A stretch of 64,000 nucleotides of DNA, from the NCBI RefSeq assembly GCF_018390605.1, contig NZ_JAHBGD010000002.1, positions 186,001 through 250,000 of the forward strand. The letters are read 5' to 3'. A program made the position numbers and the translations under genes. This DNA comes from Ancylobacter defluvii. Its GTDB lineage: Bacteria > Pseudomonadota > Alphaproteobacteria > Rhizobiales > Xanthobacteraceae. The notes under the pieces were generated by a model. It was not told where the DNA came from. It was given only the letters and a program-made list of their open reading frames with translations, and made no database searches. Positions 16,936 to 27,673 of this stretch are shown in pieces (within the stretch, counting starts at the first letter, position 1; each line of letters starts with the position of its first letter).

Positions 16936-17823
16936 TCAGGAGGCGCGGCCGTGCACCTCGCGCACCAGAGCGAGCCAGGCCTTCGCCGCCTCGGAGAGAA
17001 ACGCACCACGGCGCCAGACCATCGCCATCACCCAATCCGTGCCCGGCTCGTCGAGCGGCACCTGCCGCACCGCCGGGCTGGAGCGCTGTTCGGCGATCAG
17101 GCGCGGCAGGAAGGCGACGCCGAGCCCCGCCGCGACCAGTTGCACCATGAAGTCGATCTGGCTGCTGCGCGCCACCACGTCGGGCTCGAACCCGGCCCGG
17201 CGAGCGGCATGAAGGATGATGCGGTTCAACGTGAAGCCGCTGTCGAACAGGATCAGCGGCGTTTCCCTGAGATCGCCCATGGTCAGGCTGCGGCGCGTAC
17301 CCAGCGGATGTGCTGCCGGCAGCAGCGCCACCAGCGGCTCGCTGCCGACTTCCTGCCACTCGAATTCCGGCGCGGCGGGCAGCAATATGCCGGCGAAATC
17401 GATCTCGCCGGCCCGCAGGCTCTCCTCCAGCTGATCGCTGCCATGCTCGGTGAGCCGCACCTCGATGCCCGGATAGCGGCGGCGATAGACGGCGAAGAGC
17501 GGCGCGAACAGCGTCGCGCTGCCGACCGGCGGCAGGCCCAGCTTCAGCACGCCGCGCTTCAGGCCCCGCATCTCGTCGAGCTCGGCGAGGAGATCGTCGC
17601 GGTCCGCCAGCAGCTTGACGCCGCGGCGATAGACCACCTCGCCCACCGGCGTCAGCAGGCTGCGATGACCGATCCGGTCGAGCAGCGGCGCACCGATCTC
17701 GTCCTCCAGCTGCTTCACCGCCTTGCTCACGGTGGACTGGGTGGCGAATACCGTCTTGGCAGCCTGGGAGAAGCCTCCCTGCCTGACGACTTCGACAAAG
17801 GCGCGCAGCGTGCGGAAATCCAT
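16936..17823 (-). CDS. LysR-family regulator next to lrgAB (CidR-like by context)
   Basis: 295 residues. The N-terminal winged helix is MDFRTLRAFVEVVRQGGFSQAAKTVFATQSTVSKAVKQLEDEIGAPLLDR, followed by a substrate-binding domain (about 90-290). The gene is divergent from lrgA/lrgB-like genes, as CidR is in Gram-positive bacteria, and a near-perfect LysR box lies 3 nt upstream of its start. It therefore probably controls those genes in response to a small ligand that is not predictable. Confidence 0.92.
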   Translation of the reverse strand: MDFRTLRAFVEVVRQGGFSQAAKTVFATQSTVSKAVKQLEDEIGAPLLDRIGHRSLLTPVGEVVYRRGVKLLADRDDLLAELDEMRGLKRGVLKLGLPPVGSATLFAPLFAVYRRRYPGIEVRLTEHGSDQLEESLRAGEIDFAGILLPAAPEFEWQEVGSEPLVALLPAAHPLGTRRSLTMGDLRETPLILFDSGFTLNRIILHAARRAGFEPDVVARSSQIDFMVQLVAAGLGVAFLPRLIAEQRSSPAVRQVPLDEPGTDWVMAMVWRRGAFLSEAAKAWLALVREVHGRAS

Positions 17824-17825
17824 GA

Positions 17826-17844
17826 CTATTCTTTGAAGGAATAG
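17826..17844. promoter_or_regulatory. LysR box between lysR and lrgA
   Basis: CTATTC-TTTGAAG-GAATAG: an interrupted palindrome of 19 bp with a single mismatched pair, containing the T-N11-A form expected of LysR operators. It adjoins the LysR start codon (17823) and lies about 70 nt upstream of lrgA, a position fit for autorepression and control of the divergent genes. Confidence 0.65.
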
Positions 17845-17912
17845 ATATCAGTCAGTCAATTCATTTTCATCATAGTGTGGCGCACCCTACATAGACGGGC
17901 GAGAGGTATGTC

Positions 17913-18380
17913 ATGTCGCCCCGAGCCGTCATCGCCCGCACCGCCACCGTCGCCGCCCGCACCATTACCGCCCGCACCATTACCGCCCACGTCATCCGCA
18001 CCGTGCGCCACAGCGCACCGCTGCAGGTCGGGCTGGTGATCGGCTACTGGCTGGCCGGCGAAGCGCTGGTGCGGCTGTTCGGCCTGCCGCTGCCCGGCGG
18101 CATCGTCGGATTGGTGATCGTGCTGGCACTGCTCGCCAGCCGGCGCCTCAAGACCCAGAGCATGCGGCGCGGGGCGCAGTGGCTGCTGGCGGACATGCTG
18201 CTGTTTTTCGTGCCGGCGGTGCTCGCCGTGCTCGACCATCACGAATTGCTGGGGCTGACCGGGCTGAAGATCCTGTTCGTCATCCTGCTCAGCACAGTCA
18301 GCGTGATGATCGCGACGGCCTTCACCGTCGACCGCTGCTATCGCTGGAGGGCCGCACATGGTGCATCCGCTCCTCGCTGA
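17913..18380 (+). CDS. CidA/LrgA-family holin-like membrane protein
   Basis: 155 residues with four hydrophobic segments: VGLVIGYWLAGEALVRLFGLPLPGGIVGLVIVLALL, LLADMLLFFVPAVLAVLDH and LKILFVILLSTVSVMIATAF. These match CidA/LrgA, holin/antiholin-like proteins linked to murein hydrolase control and, in some species, to pyruvate or other small-molecule export. The first 35 residues are unusual: arginine-rich and including a tandem TITARTITA encoded by an exact 15-bp DNA duplication. GAGAGG precedes the ATG. The 3' end overlaps lrgB by 23 nt. Confidence 0.85.
   Translation: MSPRAVIARTATVAARTITARTITAHVIRTVRHSAPLQVGLVIGYWLAGEALVRLFGLPLPGGIVGLVIVLALLASRRLKTQSMRRGAQWLLADMLLFFVPAVLAVLDHHELLGLTGLKILFVILLSTVSVMIATAFTVDRCYRWRAAHGASAPR
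17955..17984 (+). repeat. Exact 15-bp tandem duplication within lrgA
   Basis: GCCCGCACCATTACC occurs twice in tandem (17955-17969 and 17970-17984), giving the repeated ARTIT in the N-terminal extension. Being a multiple of three it preserves frame, and copy number may vary between strains. Confidence 0.85.
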
Positions 18381-19065
18381 ACCGGCCGGCCGTATCCTGC
18401 TCTGGTCGGTCGTCACCATCGGCTTCTACTGGGGCGCCAAGCGGCTTTATCGCCGCTGGCCGCACTGGTGGCTGTCGCCGCTGGCGGTGACGCCGGCGCT
18501 GATCGCCCTCGTGGTGCTGGCGCTGCACGCCAGCTATCGCGACTATATTGGCGGCACGCGCTGGCTGGTCCTGCTGCTCGGCCCGGCCACCGTCGCCTTC
18601 GCGATCCCGATCTACCAACAGCGCGACCTCATCCGCCGGCACTGGCCGGTGCTGCTGACCGGCATGATCGTCGGCAGCGGCACCTCGGTGCTGACCAGCT
18701 GGGGGCTGGCGACGCTGGTGGGGCTCGACGGGGCGCTGCGGCTCAGCCTGCTGCCGCGCTCCATCAGCACGCCATTCGCGATGGAAGTGTCCGGCGGCAT
18801 TGGCGGCATTCCCGATCTCACCGCCGTCTTCGTCGTGGTCACCGGCATCGCCGGCGCGGCGATCGGCGACATCATCCTGGCGCGGATGCCGATCGCCACC
18901 GCGCTCGCCCGTGGCGCCTTGTTCGGCCTTGGCGCCCATGGCGCCGGCACCGCGCGGGCGCACCAGATCGGCGAAACCGAGGGCGCCGTAGCCGGGCTGG
19001 TGATGGTGCTGGTCGGCCTGCTCAACGTGCTGGCCGCCCCGCTCGTCGCCCATCTGCTGCGATAG
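18358..19065 (+). CDS. lrgB: LrgB/CidB-family membrane protein
   Basis: 235 residues, about seven hydrophobic segments. Family signatures: LLGPATVAFAIPIYQQRDLIRRHW, LLPRSISTPFAMEVSGGIGGIPDLTAVFVVVTGI and FGLGAHGAGTARAHQIGETEGAVAGLVM. LrgB works with LrgA in membrane permeability control and export. The start at 18358 overlaps lrgA by 23 nt, consistent with coupled translation. The preceding murein transglycosylase gene gives loose context to cell-wall turnover. Confidence 0.92.
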   Translation: MVHPLLAEPAGRILLWSVVTIGFYWGAKRLYRRWPHWWLSPLAVTPALIALVVLALHASYRDYIGGTRWLVLLLGPATVAFAIPIYQQRDLIRRHWPVLLTGMIVGSGTSVLTSWGLATLVGLDGALRLSLLPRSISTPFAMEVSGGIGGIPDLTAVFVVVTGIAGAAIGDIILARMPIATALARGALFGLGAHGAGTARAHQIGETEGAVAGLVMVLVGLLNVLAAPLVAHLLR

Positions 19066-19109
19066 GCCCCCAACGCCGGGACGAGGCCCCGGCGCCGCCG
19101 CCGTCCGCG

Positions 19110-20069
19110 TCAGAACGGGCTGTTGGGGAAGTAGAACTGCGCGGCGTTCTCCGGGGTGATCAGCGTCGAGCCGATGATGAAGCGGCCATAGACCGGCGTA
19201 TCGGAGACGAAGCGCAGCGCGGTGATCTCCAGCGCGGTCGAGATCAGCGCCGGCGGATAGGTGACGTCGACCGGCAGCTGTGGGTCCTTGTCCATGATCC
19301 GCTTGACGATCTCCTTCATGCCGGCGCCGCCGACCACCCACATCTCCTTCTGGCGGCCGGCCTGGGAGATCGCCTCCAGCACGCCAATGGCCATGTCGTC
19401 GTCGGCCGCCCATACCGCGTCGATCTTCTTGTGCTTGGACAAATAGTCCTGCATCACCGAGAAGGCCTTGTCGCGGTTCCAGTTGCCGTGCTGCGCATCG
19501 AGGATCTCGATGCCCGAGCCGTCGATCGCCTTCTTGAAGGCATCCACCCGCTCATTGTCGAGCGTGGTCGGGATGCCGCGCAGCACCACGATCTTGGCAC
19601 CGGATTTCAGGTTGGCCTTGAAATACTCGCCCGCCACGCGGCCGAAGGCGGTGTTGTCACCGGCGACGTAGAGGTCCTCGATGCCGGCCTGGGCGAGGCC
19701 GCGATCGACCACCGTCACCCATTTGCCGGCCTCCTTCACCGCCTTGACCGGGCTGGTCAGCGGCTCGGATTCGAAGGGCAGCACCACCAGCGCGTCGATA
19801 TTGCGCGTCGCGATCATGTCCTCGATGTCGTTGACCTGCTTGCCGACCGCACCGGCGGTGGCGAGCACGAAATCGAGGTTGGGATAGGTGGCCTTCAGCC
19901 GCTTGATGGTTTCCTGCGCGTGCCAGTTCAGCCCGCCCATGAAGCCATGCGTCGCCGAGGGGATCGAGACGCCGATCACCGCTTTCTTCGCCTGCGCCGA
20001 GGCGGGCGCGGCGAAGCCGGCGGCGAGCGCGGCTGTAGCGGTTCCGGCGAGAAATGTCCTGCGTTCCAT
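19110..20069 (-). CDS. Sugar ABC transporter substrate-binding protein (RbsB type)
   Basis: 319 residues of the periplasmic-binding-protein-like I (Peripla_BP_4) group. The leader MERRTFLAGTATAALAAG has a twin-arginine motif and cleavage near ASAQA, suggesting Tat export. Core: AVIGVSIPSATHGFMGGLNWHAQETI, DIEDMIATRNIDALVVLPFES, VWAADDDMAIGVLEAI. The ATG at 20069 is preceded by GGAGGAAA. It is the last gene of a leftward operon of isomerase, dehydrogenase, ATPase, permease and binding protein. Ligand unknown; the enzymes suggest a sugar, inositol or a derivative. Confidence 0.92.
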   Translation of the reverse strand: MERRTFLAGTATAALAAGFAAPASAQAKKAVIGVSIPSATHGFMGGLNWHAQETIKRLKATYPNLDFVLATAGAVGKQVNDIEDMIATRNIDALVVLPFESEPLTSPVKAVKEAGKWVTVVDRGLAQAGIEDLYVAGDNTAFGRVAGEYFKANLKSGAKIVVLRGIPTTLDNERVDAFKKAIDGSGIEILDAQHGNWNRDKAFSVMQDYLSKHKKIDAVWAADDDMAIGVLEAISQAGRQKEMWVVGGAGMKEIVKRIMDKDPQLPVDVTYPPALISTALEITALRFVSDTPVYGRFIIGSTLITPENAAQFYFPNSPF

Positions 20070-20097
20070 CTTGTGTTTCCTCCCATTATCGCCGCTC

Positions 20098-21085
20098 TCA
20101 GGCGGCTGATTTCCCACGCTGCAGCACCACAGCGAGCACGATGATCACCCCCTGGATCGCCCCGTTGAGATAGGGCGAGACCAGGTCGGCCAGATTCAGG
20201 ATGTTGTCGATGAGGCTGAGGATCAGCACGCCGACCACCGTGCCCCAGACACGGCCATAGCCGCCCTTGAGCGCGGTGCCGCCGATGATGACGGCGGCGA
20301 TGGCTTCCAGCTCCCACAGCATGCCGGTGGAGCCGGAGGCCGAGCCGAGGCGCGGCACGTACATGATGGTGGCGAGGCCGACCAGCAGCCCGAGCAGCAC
20401 ATAGGTGAGCAGCCGGATGCGGTCGACATTGACAGCCGAATAGAGCGCCACCTTGTCGTTGGAGCCGATGGCCTCGCAATAGCGGCCGAAGCGGGTGTGG
20501 CGCATCGCCACCTGCCCGGCGATGGCGACGAGAGCGAACGCCAGGATCGGCCAGGCGACGCCGAACAGCCCGGAATAATATACCGGCCGGTAGAGCTGGC
20601 GCACCGCGAAGTCGAGGCTGATGGTGCCGCCATCGGCAAGCCAGGTTACCAGCGAGCGGAATATGCCCATGGTGCCGAGCGTGACGATGAACGGCTCGAT
20701 GCCGGCGCGGGTGACCAGCAGGCCGTTGGTCAGCCCGGCGAGCAGGCCGACCGCCAGCGCGATCGCCATCCCCAGGAGGATCAGCGGCACGCCGACGCCC
20801 ATCGCCGGCAGCAGCGCGTTCATGGCGAGGATCATCACCCCGGCGATGAAGGCGGCCATCGAGCCGACCGAGAGATCGAGCCCGCCGGAGGTGATGACGA
20901 AGGTCATGCCCACCGCGATCATGCCGATGAAGGCGGAGCGGGCGAGCACATTGGTGACGTTGCCCTGCGACAGGAAATTGTCGTTCAGGAAGGCGCCGAG
21001 GACGATCAGCAGGATCAGCGCCAGCAGCGGTCCCAGCGCCGAGAGGCCGGGCAGCCGGAAGCCGGTCGCGGGGCGAAGGGCGGCA

Positions 21086-21093
<8 letters not shown>
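20098..21093 (-). CDS. Sugar ABC transporter permease (RbsC type)
   Basis: 331 residues, about nine or ten hydrophobic segments. RbsC-like patterns: FLSQGNVTNVLARSAFIGMIAVGMTFVITSGGLDLSVGS, LLAGLTNGLLVTRAGIEPFIVTLGTM, AIAAVIIGGTALKGGYG. The ATG at 21093 overlaps the end of the ATPase gene by 8 nt; a longer frame upstream would lie inside the ATPase gene. Inner-membrane channel of the importer. Confidence 0.93.
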
Positions 21094-22599
<1,506 letters not shown>

Positions 22600-22603
<4 letters not shown>

Positions 22604-23760
22604 AGCGCCACCCAGGCGGCGTTGCGCTTGGAGGACTGCACGCAGGCGGCGACGAAGCGCATGCCGGCCAAGCCATCCGCCAGCGTCGGATACAGCGTGC
22701 CGGCCGGTGGCGCCTCGCCGCTCCGGTGCGCGCGGATCGCCCGCGCCGCCTCGGCATAGATATTGGCGAAGGCTTCGAGATAGCCCTCCGGATGGCCGGG
22801 CGGGATACGCGAGACCCGCGCCGCCTCCGGCCCGGCGCCGGCGCCGTTGCGGGTGATCAGCCGCTTGGGCTCGCCGAAGGGGGTGAACCACAGCCGGTTC
22901 GGGTCCTCCTGCGCCCATTCGATGCCGCCTTTGTCGCCATAGATGCGCAGGCGCAGGCCGTTCTCATTGCCCGGCGCCACCTGGCTCGCCCACAGCATGC
23001 CCCTGGCGCCGGCGGGAAAGCGCAGCAGCACATGGGCGTTGTCGTCGAGCGCCCGGCCCGGCACGAAGCTGGAGAGGTCGGCGGCCAAGGCCTCCGGCGT
23101 CAGGCCGGAGACGAAGCAGGCGAGGTTGTAGGCATGGGTGCCGATGTCGCCGGTGGCACCGCCGGCGCCGGAGCGCGCCGGATCGGTGCGCCATTCCGCC
23201 TGCTTGGAGCCGAATCTCTCCGCCGCCTCGGTGAGCCACTCCTGCACATATTCCACCTGCACCAGGCGGAGGCGGCCGAGCTCTCCAGCCTCAACCATGG
23301 CACGGGCCTGCCGCACCATCGGGTAGCCGGTGTAATTATGGGTGAGGATGAACAGCGCCTTCGACTGCTCGGCCGCCTTGGCCAGCTTCTTCGCCTCGGC
23401 CATGGTCGCGGTCAGCGGCTTGTCGCAGATGACATGGATGCCGCGCTTCAGGAACTCGATGGCCGGGCCGGCGTGCATATGGTTCGGCGTGACGATGGCG
23501 ACCGCCTCGATGCCGTCCTTGCGCCGCGCCTCGCCGCGCGCCATGGCAGCGAAATCGTCATAGGAACGGGCAAGGCCGAGGGCCTCGGCCGAAGCCCGCG
23601 CCTTTTCCGGCGTCGAGGACAAGGCCCCGGCGACGAGGCGGAACTCGTCGTCCAGCCGCGCGGCGATGCGGTGCACCGCGCCGATGAAGGCGCCCGAGCC
23701 GCCGCCCACCATGCCGAGCCGGATCGGAAGGTGGGTCGACGACGGCGCGGCGGCGATCAT
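22600..23760 (-). CDS. Gfo/Idh/MocA-family sugar dehydrogenase
   Basis: 386 residues. N-terminal Rossmann fold (LGMVGGGSGAFIGAVHRIAARL), NAD(P)-contact segment AIVTPNHMH, and the lysine motif HVICDKPLTATMAEA, a variant of the family EKP. The C-terminal beta-sheet domain includes GDIGTHAYNLACFVSG. Such enzymes oxidise or reduce sugar or inositol hydroxyls. Start and stop overlap both neighbours by 4 nt. With the adjacent isomerase/epimerase it forms a pair like those acting on inositols or 3-ketosugars; the true substrate is unknown. Confidence 0.92.
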
Positions 23761-24815
23761 CGGTCCAGCCCCAGCAGGCGACGATTGGCGGCACGGTCGG
23801 TACCCGCGGCGGCGAAATCGTCGAAGGCGCGCTCGGTGACGCGGATGATGTGGTTCCTGACGAACGCGGCCCCCTCGCGGGCGCCGTCTTCGGGGTGCTT
23901 CAGACAGCACTCCCACTCGACCACCGCCCAGCCGTCGAAATCCATCGCCGCGAATTTCGAGAAGATGGCGCCGAAATCGACCTGCCCGTCGCCGGGGCTG
24001 CGGAAGCGGCCGGCGCGCCCCAGCCAGGGCTGGTAGCCGCCATAGACGCCCTTGCGGCCGGTCGGATTGAACTCGGCATCCTTGACGTGGAACATGCCGA
24101 TCCGCTCGGCATAGATGTCGAGATGATCGAGATAATCGAGCTGTTGCAGCACATAATGCGACGGGTCGTAGAGCATCTTCGCACGCGGATGGTTGCCGAC
24201 GCGCGCGAGGAACATCTCGAAGCTGTCGCCGTCGTGCAGGTCCTCGCCGGGGTGGATCTCGAAGCAGATATCGACGCCGCATTCGTCGGCATGGTCGAGC
24301 AGCGGCCACCAGCGGCGCGCCAGCTCGTCGAAGGCTTCCTCGATCAGGCCGGCCGGCCGCTGCGGCCAGGGATAGACATAGGGCCAGGCCAAGGCGCCGG
24401 AGAAGCTCGCCATGGCGGTGAGGCCGAGATGCTTCGAAGCGGTGAGCGCCTTCTTCACCTGATCGACCGCCCATTCCTGCCGCGCCGCCGGATTGCCGTG
24501 CACCGCCGGCGGCGCGAAAGCATCGAACATCGCGTCATAGGCCGGATGCACCGCCACCAGCTGGCCTTGCAGATGGGTGGAAAGCTCGGTGACGGTCACC
24601 CCGTTCGCCGCCCCCTGCCCCGCCCATTCCGCACACCAGTCGCGCGAGGCGGCGGCACGGTCGAGATCGAGAATGCGGGGATCGTTGGTGGGAACCTGCA
24701 CGCCGCTATAGCCGCATCCGGCCGCCCAGCGGGTGATCGAATCCCAGCCGTCGAAAGGCGCGTCGGCGCCGATGAACTGGGCCAGAAACAGGCCCGGCCC
24801 CTTGATGGTGCGCAT
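23757..24815 (-). CDS. Sugar phosphate isomerase/epimerase-like TIM-barrel protein
   Basis: 352 residues, AP_endonuc_2/xylose isomerase-like TIM barrel. Likely divalent-metal ligands: CFEIHPGED, YDPSHY, FHVKDAEF and VEWECCL in the expected order. First gene of the operon: the ATG at 24815 has GGGAGG 5 nt upstream. Together with the downstream Gfo/Idh/MocA dehydrogenase and the ABC importer it suggests uptake followed by oxidation/isomerisation of one sugar or polyol. Regulated by the divergent LacI protein through the two sites at 24854 and 24886. Confidence 0.9.
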   Translation of the reverse strand: MRTIKGPGLFLAQFIGADAPFDGWDSITRWAAGCGYSGVQVPTNDPRILDLDRAAASRDWCAEWAGQGAANGVTVTELSTHLQGQLVAVHPAYDAMFDAFAPPAVHGNPAARQEWAVDQVKKALTASKHLGLTAMASFSGALAWPYVYPWPQRPAGLIEEAFDELARRWWPLLDHADECGVDICFEIHPGEDLHDGDSFEMFLARVGNHPRAKMLYDPSHYVLQQLDYLDHLDIYAERIGMFHVKDAEFNPTGRKGVYGGYQPWLGRAGRFRSPGDGQVDFGAIFSKFAAMDFDGWAVVEWECCLKHPEDGAREGAAFVRNHIIRVTERAFDDFAAAGTDRAANRRLLGLDR

Positions 24816-24853
24816 ATATCCTCCCGACCGATGCTCCGGCCCACCGCTTGTTT

Positions 24854-24869
24854 TTGTAATCGGTTGCAA
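24854..24869. promoter_or_regulatory. LacI-type operator 1
   Basis: TTGTAATCGGTTGCAA, an imperfect palindrome with the central CG characteristic of LacI/GalR operators. It lies 38 nt upstream of the isomerase start and shares TGTAATCG(A/G)TT with the second site. Confidence 0.75.
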
Positions 24870-24885
24870 ACAGCCTAGCGGAGTT

Positions 24886-24901
24886 ATGTAATCGATTTCA
24901 A
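24886..24901. promoter_or_regulatory. LacI-type operator 2
   Basis: ATGTAATCGATTTCAA, same core as operator 1, centre-to-centre spacing 32 bp (about three helical turns), so two dimers could bind on one DNA face. Located between the divergent lacI (start 24968) and the transport operon. Confidence 0.75.
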
Positions 24902-24967
24902 GGGGGTTGCCCCGGCGGAATTTCATTCGGCTTGCGGAGCCGTCCGCGCTGCGTCTATGGAGAGGCA

Positions 24968-25963
24968 ATGCAGCACCAGCGACCGAAAATCGTGGATGTC
25001 GCACGGCTGGCCGGCGTTTCCACCGCCACGGTCAGCCGCGTGCTTTCCAACCCGCAGATCGTCAATGCCGAAACGCGCCGGCTCGTCGAGGAGGCGATCC
25101 GCCAGACCGGCTATCGACTCAATCACGCGGCGCGCAACCTGCGGCATCGGCGCACCGGCGGCGTGGTGGCGCTGGTGCCGAACCTGTCCAACTCGTTCTT
25201 CTCGCAGATCCTGGCCGGCATGGCGGCGGTGTTGGCGCCGGCCGGCTATAATCTCCTGGTCGCCGATACCCGCGCCGAGGGCGGCGCCTCGATCCTGCGC
25301 TATGCCGAGCCGAGCCGGGCCGACGGGCTGATCGTGCTCGACGGGTCGCTGCCGGCCGAGGGACTGGCGCGCCGGGTGCCGGTGGTGCTGGCCTGCGAAT
25401 GGATTCCCGGCTTCGCCGCGCCGCGCGTCAAGATCGACAACCGGCAGGCCGCCCAGATGGCGGTGGAACATCTCATCGCGCTCGGCCACCGGCAGATCGC
25501 CCATGTCGCCGGCCCGGTCGGCAATGTGCTGACCGATGCGCGGCTGGCGGGGACGGAGCTGGCGCTCAAGGCGCACGGCCTGCCGCCGCCACGCGTCTTC
25601 CCCGGCGATTTCACCCTGGCGTCAGGGCAGCGCGCCGGCGCGGCATGGCTGGCGCTGCCACCGGGCGAGCGCCCGACCGCGGTCTTTCTCGCCAGCGACG
25701 AAATGGCGTGCGGCTTCATCGGCGAGGTGCAGCATAGCGGGCTGACGGTGCCGCGCGATGTCTCCGTCATGGGCTTCGACGACATCGAACTGGTGGCGCA
25801 CATGACCCCCGCGCTCTCCACCATCCACCAGCCGCGCAACGCCATCGGCCGCCATGCCGCCCAGCGCCTGCTCGACCGCATCGGCGGCGATGAGGGCTCG
25901 GAAGACACGGTGCTGCCGGTGGAGCTGGTGCTGCGGGGAAGCACGGCGCCGCCGCGCGGGTGA
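24968..25963 (+). CDS. LacI-family transcriptional regulator
   Basis: 331 residues. N-terminal HTH PKIVDVARLAGVSTATVSRVLSNPQIVNAETRRLVEEAIRQTGYRLNHAARNLR with hinge helix, then a periplasmic-binding-protein-like effector domain ending VMGFDDIELVAHMTPALSTIHQP. GGAGAGG precedes the ATG at 24968. Divergent from the sugar ABC/isomerase operon, with two matching operators in the shared upstream region. Effector probably the transported sugar or an early metabolite. Confidence 0.94.
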   Translation: MQHQRPKIVDVARLAGVSTATVSRVLSNPQIVNAETRRLVEEAIRQTGYRLNHAARNLRHRRTGGVVALVPNLSNSFFSQILAGMAAVLAPAGYNLLVADTRAEGGASILRYAEPSRADGLIVLDGSLPAEGLARRVPVVLACEWIPGFAAPRVKIDNRQAAQMAVEHLIALGHRQIAHVAGPVGNVLTDARLAGTELALKAHGLPPPRVFPGDFTLASGQRAGAAWLALPPGERPTAVFLASDEMACGFIGEVQHSGLTVPRDVSVMGFDDIELVAHMTPALSTIHQPRNAIGRHAAQRLLDRIGGDEGSEDTVLPVELVLRGSTAPPRG

Positions 25964-25993
25964 CACGCTCGACGGGCCGGGCGCGGCAACGCG

Positions 25994-27673
25994 TCAGGCG
26001 TTGGCCGCCTGCGGCAGCAACGAGGCGAGGCCGACCGGCGGCGCCTCGGCTTCCGCCGGCATGGTGGCGGGCGCGCGCCATGTCCCCCGCTCGATCTCGG
26101 CGATGCGGGCGTCGAGCTCGGCGATCACATGGCGCGAGAACGGATACAGGTGCAGATACAGCACCATGTTCATCATCGCCGCCTCAAGCGCCGCGGGATT
26201 GTGGCGAAAGCAATCGATGAGGGTGGCCCAGAAATAGCGGGCGATCTCCGGGCGCTGGAGGGTCATGCGCCGGCAGGCGCTGAGCAGCACCTTGAGCTCC
26301 TGCATGATGACGCGCGGTGGCGGCTGCACCCCTAATGGGCGCCGCTTCAGCTTGCGCGCCATGGTGCGCGCGCGCTCGAAAAACGCCTTCGGGGCGTAGA
26401 TTTCCTCGATGACGCGCCGATAGTCCTTCAAAATCTCCGCCCGCGGCCGCAGCGTGGTGAAGTTGAGGCCGCCTGTGCACTGGTCGCCCGCCTCGGCCGG
26501 CGCGACATTATACCCCTCGAATAGCCGGCCTTCGCGCTTCAGCCGCCGCATCAGCTGGGTATTCGGCAGCGCATGCAGCAGGCCGACCATGGCGACGGGA
26601 ATATTGCTGTCCTGCACGCAATCGATCATCGGCGCGGCCATGTCGCCCCGCTCGGTGTCGAAGCCGACGATGAAGCCGGCGGTGACATAGATCCCGGCCG
26701 CATAGATGCGCTCGACGCTCTCGGTGATGCTGCGCCGGGTGTTCTGCTTTTTCTGCATCGCGACCAGCGTCTCCTGGTCGGGGCTCTCGATGCCGGTGAA
26801 CACGACGAAGAAATTCGCCTCGCTCATCATGGTGAGCAGCTCGGCATCATCAGCGAGGTTGAGAGAGGCCTCCGTCGAGAACTGGAACGGATAGCCGTTC
26901 CGCAGCTGCCAGCGGATCAGCTCGGGCAGGAACTTCTTGATCGCCTTCTTGTTGCCGATCAGATTGTCGTCGACAAAGTCGACATGGCCGCGATAGCCGA
27001 GCGACAGCAGCCGATCGAGTTCCGCCAGCATCTGCTCATTGGTCTTGGTGCGGGGAACCCGGCCGTAGAGTTCAATGATGTCGCAGAATTCGCAGGTGAA
27101 CGGGCAGCCGCGCGAGAACTGCACGCCGACATAGAGATAGTCCTTGAAGCGGATCAGGTCGAAACGCGGTATCGGGCTTTCCGCGACATTGGCCTTGAAC
27201 TTCTCGGCATCGAAGCGACCGCTTCGCTCGCCCGCTTCCCAGGCCTCGACGAAGCGGCCGATGATGCCCTCGGCCTCGCCCAGAACCAGAAAATCCGCCT
27301 CGCCATAGACGTCCGGATTGGAGGTCGGATCGGGTCCACCGAGGCAGACCGGCCGGCCGAGCCGGTGGCAGCGGTCGATGACGGCGAGCGTGTCATATTG
27401 CTGCGGAAGCATGCCGCCGGTCAGCACGAGGTCCGCCCACAATATGTCCTCGTCCTTCAGTTCCTGCGCGTTGCGATCGATGAGGCGAAGGTTCCAGCTC
27501 TCCGGCAGCAGCGCGGCGAGCGTGGTCAGGCCGAGCGGTGGCGCGACGCACTTGGCGCCGTACAGCTCGCACGCTTCCTTGAAGTTCCAGAAGGAGTTCG
27601 GATTGAAGAGCGGAAAGACAAGCAGAACCCGAGGACGTAATCGAGCCGTACTGGATGCGTCGCGTTCGTGCAT
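25994..27673 (-). CDS. B12-binding-domain radical SAM protein (DUF4070 type)
   Basis: 559 residues. An N-terminal cobalamin-binding-like Rossmann domain (about 14-150; PPLGLTTLAALLPESWNLRLID, LTGGMLPQQY) is followed by the radical SAM core with the cluster motif CPFTCEFCDI (about residue 196) and a helical C-terminal region of the DUF4070 type. Relatives include the hopanoid-modifying HpnJ/HpnR group, but no hopanoid genes are adjacent and I cannot assign a substrate. The C-terminal tail is rich in Ala/Pro/Glu. The ATG at 27673 has only a weak AGGGG upstream. Stands as a single gene, 20 nt beyond the convergent end of lacI. Confidence 0.85.
   Translation of the reverse strand: MHERDASSTARLRPRVLLVFPLFNPNSFWNFKEACELYGAKCVAPPLGLTTLAALLPESWNLRLIDRNAQELKDEDILWADLVLTGGMLPQQYDTLAVIDRCHRLGRPVCLGGPDPTSNPDVYGEADFLVLGEAEGIIGRFVEAWEAGERSGRFDAEKFKANVAESPIPRFDLIRFKDYLYVGVQFSRGCPFTCEFCDIIELYGRVPRTKTNEQMLAELDRLLSLGYRGHVDFVDDNLIGNKKAIKKFLPELIRWQLRNGYPFQFSTEASLNLADDAELLTMMSEANFFVVFTGIESPDQETLVAMQKKQNTRRSITESVERIYAAGIYVTAGFIVGFDTERGDMAAPMIDCVQDSNIPVAMVGLLHALPNTQLMRRLKREGRLFEGYNVAPAEAGDQCTGGLNFTTLRPRAEILKDYRRVIEEIYAPKAFFERARTMARKLKRRPLGVQPPPRVIMQELKVLLSACRRMTLQRPEIARYFWATLIDCFRHNPAALEAAMMNMVLYLHLYPFSRHVIAELDARIAEIERGTWRAPATMPAEAEAPPVGLASLLPQAANA

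Noticed and set aside
17955..17984. CRISPR-like or satellite repeat
   Set aside because: Only two 15-bp copies without spacers, inside a coding region.
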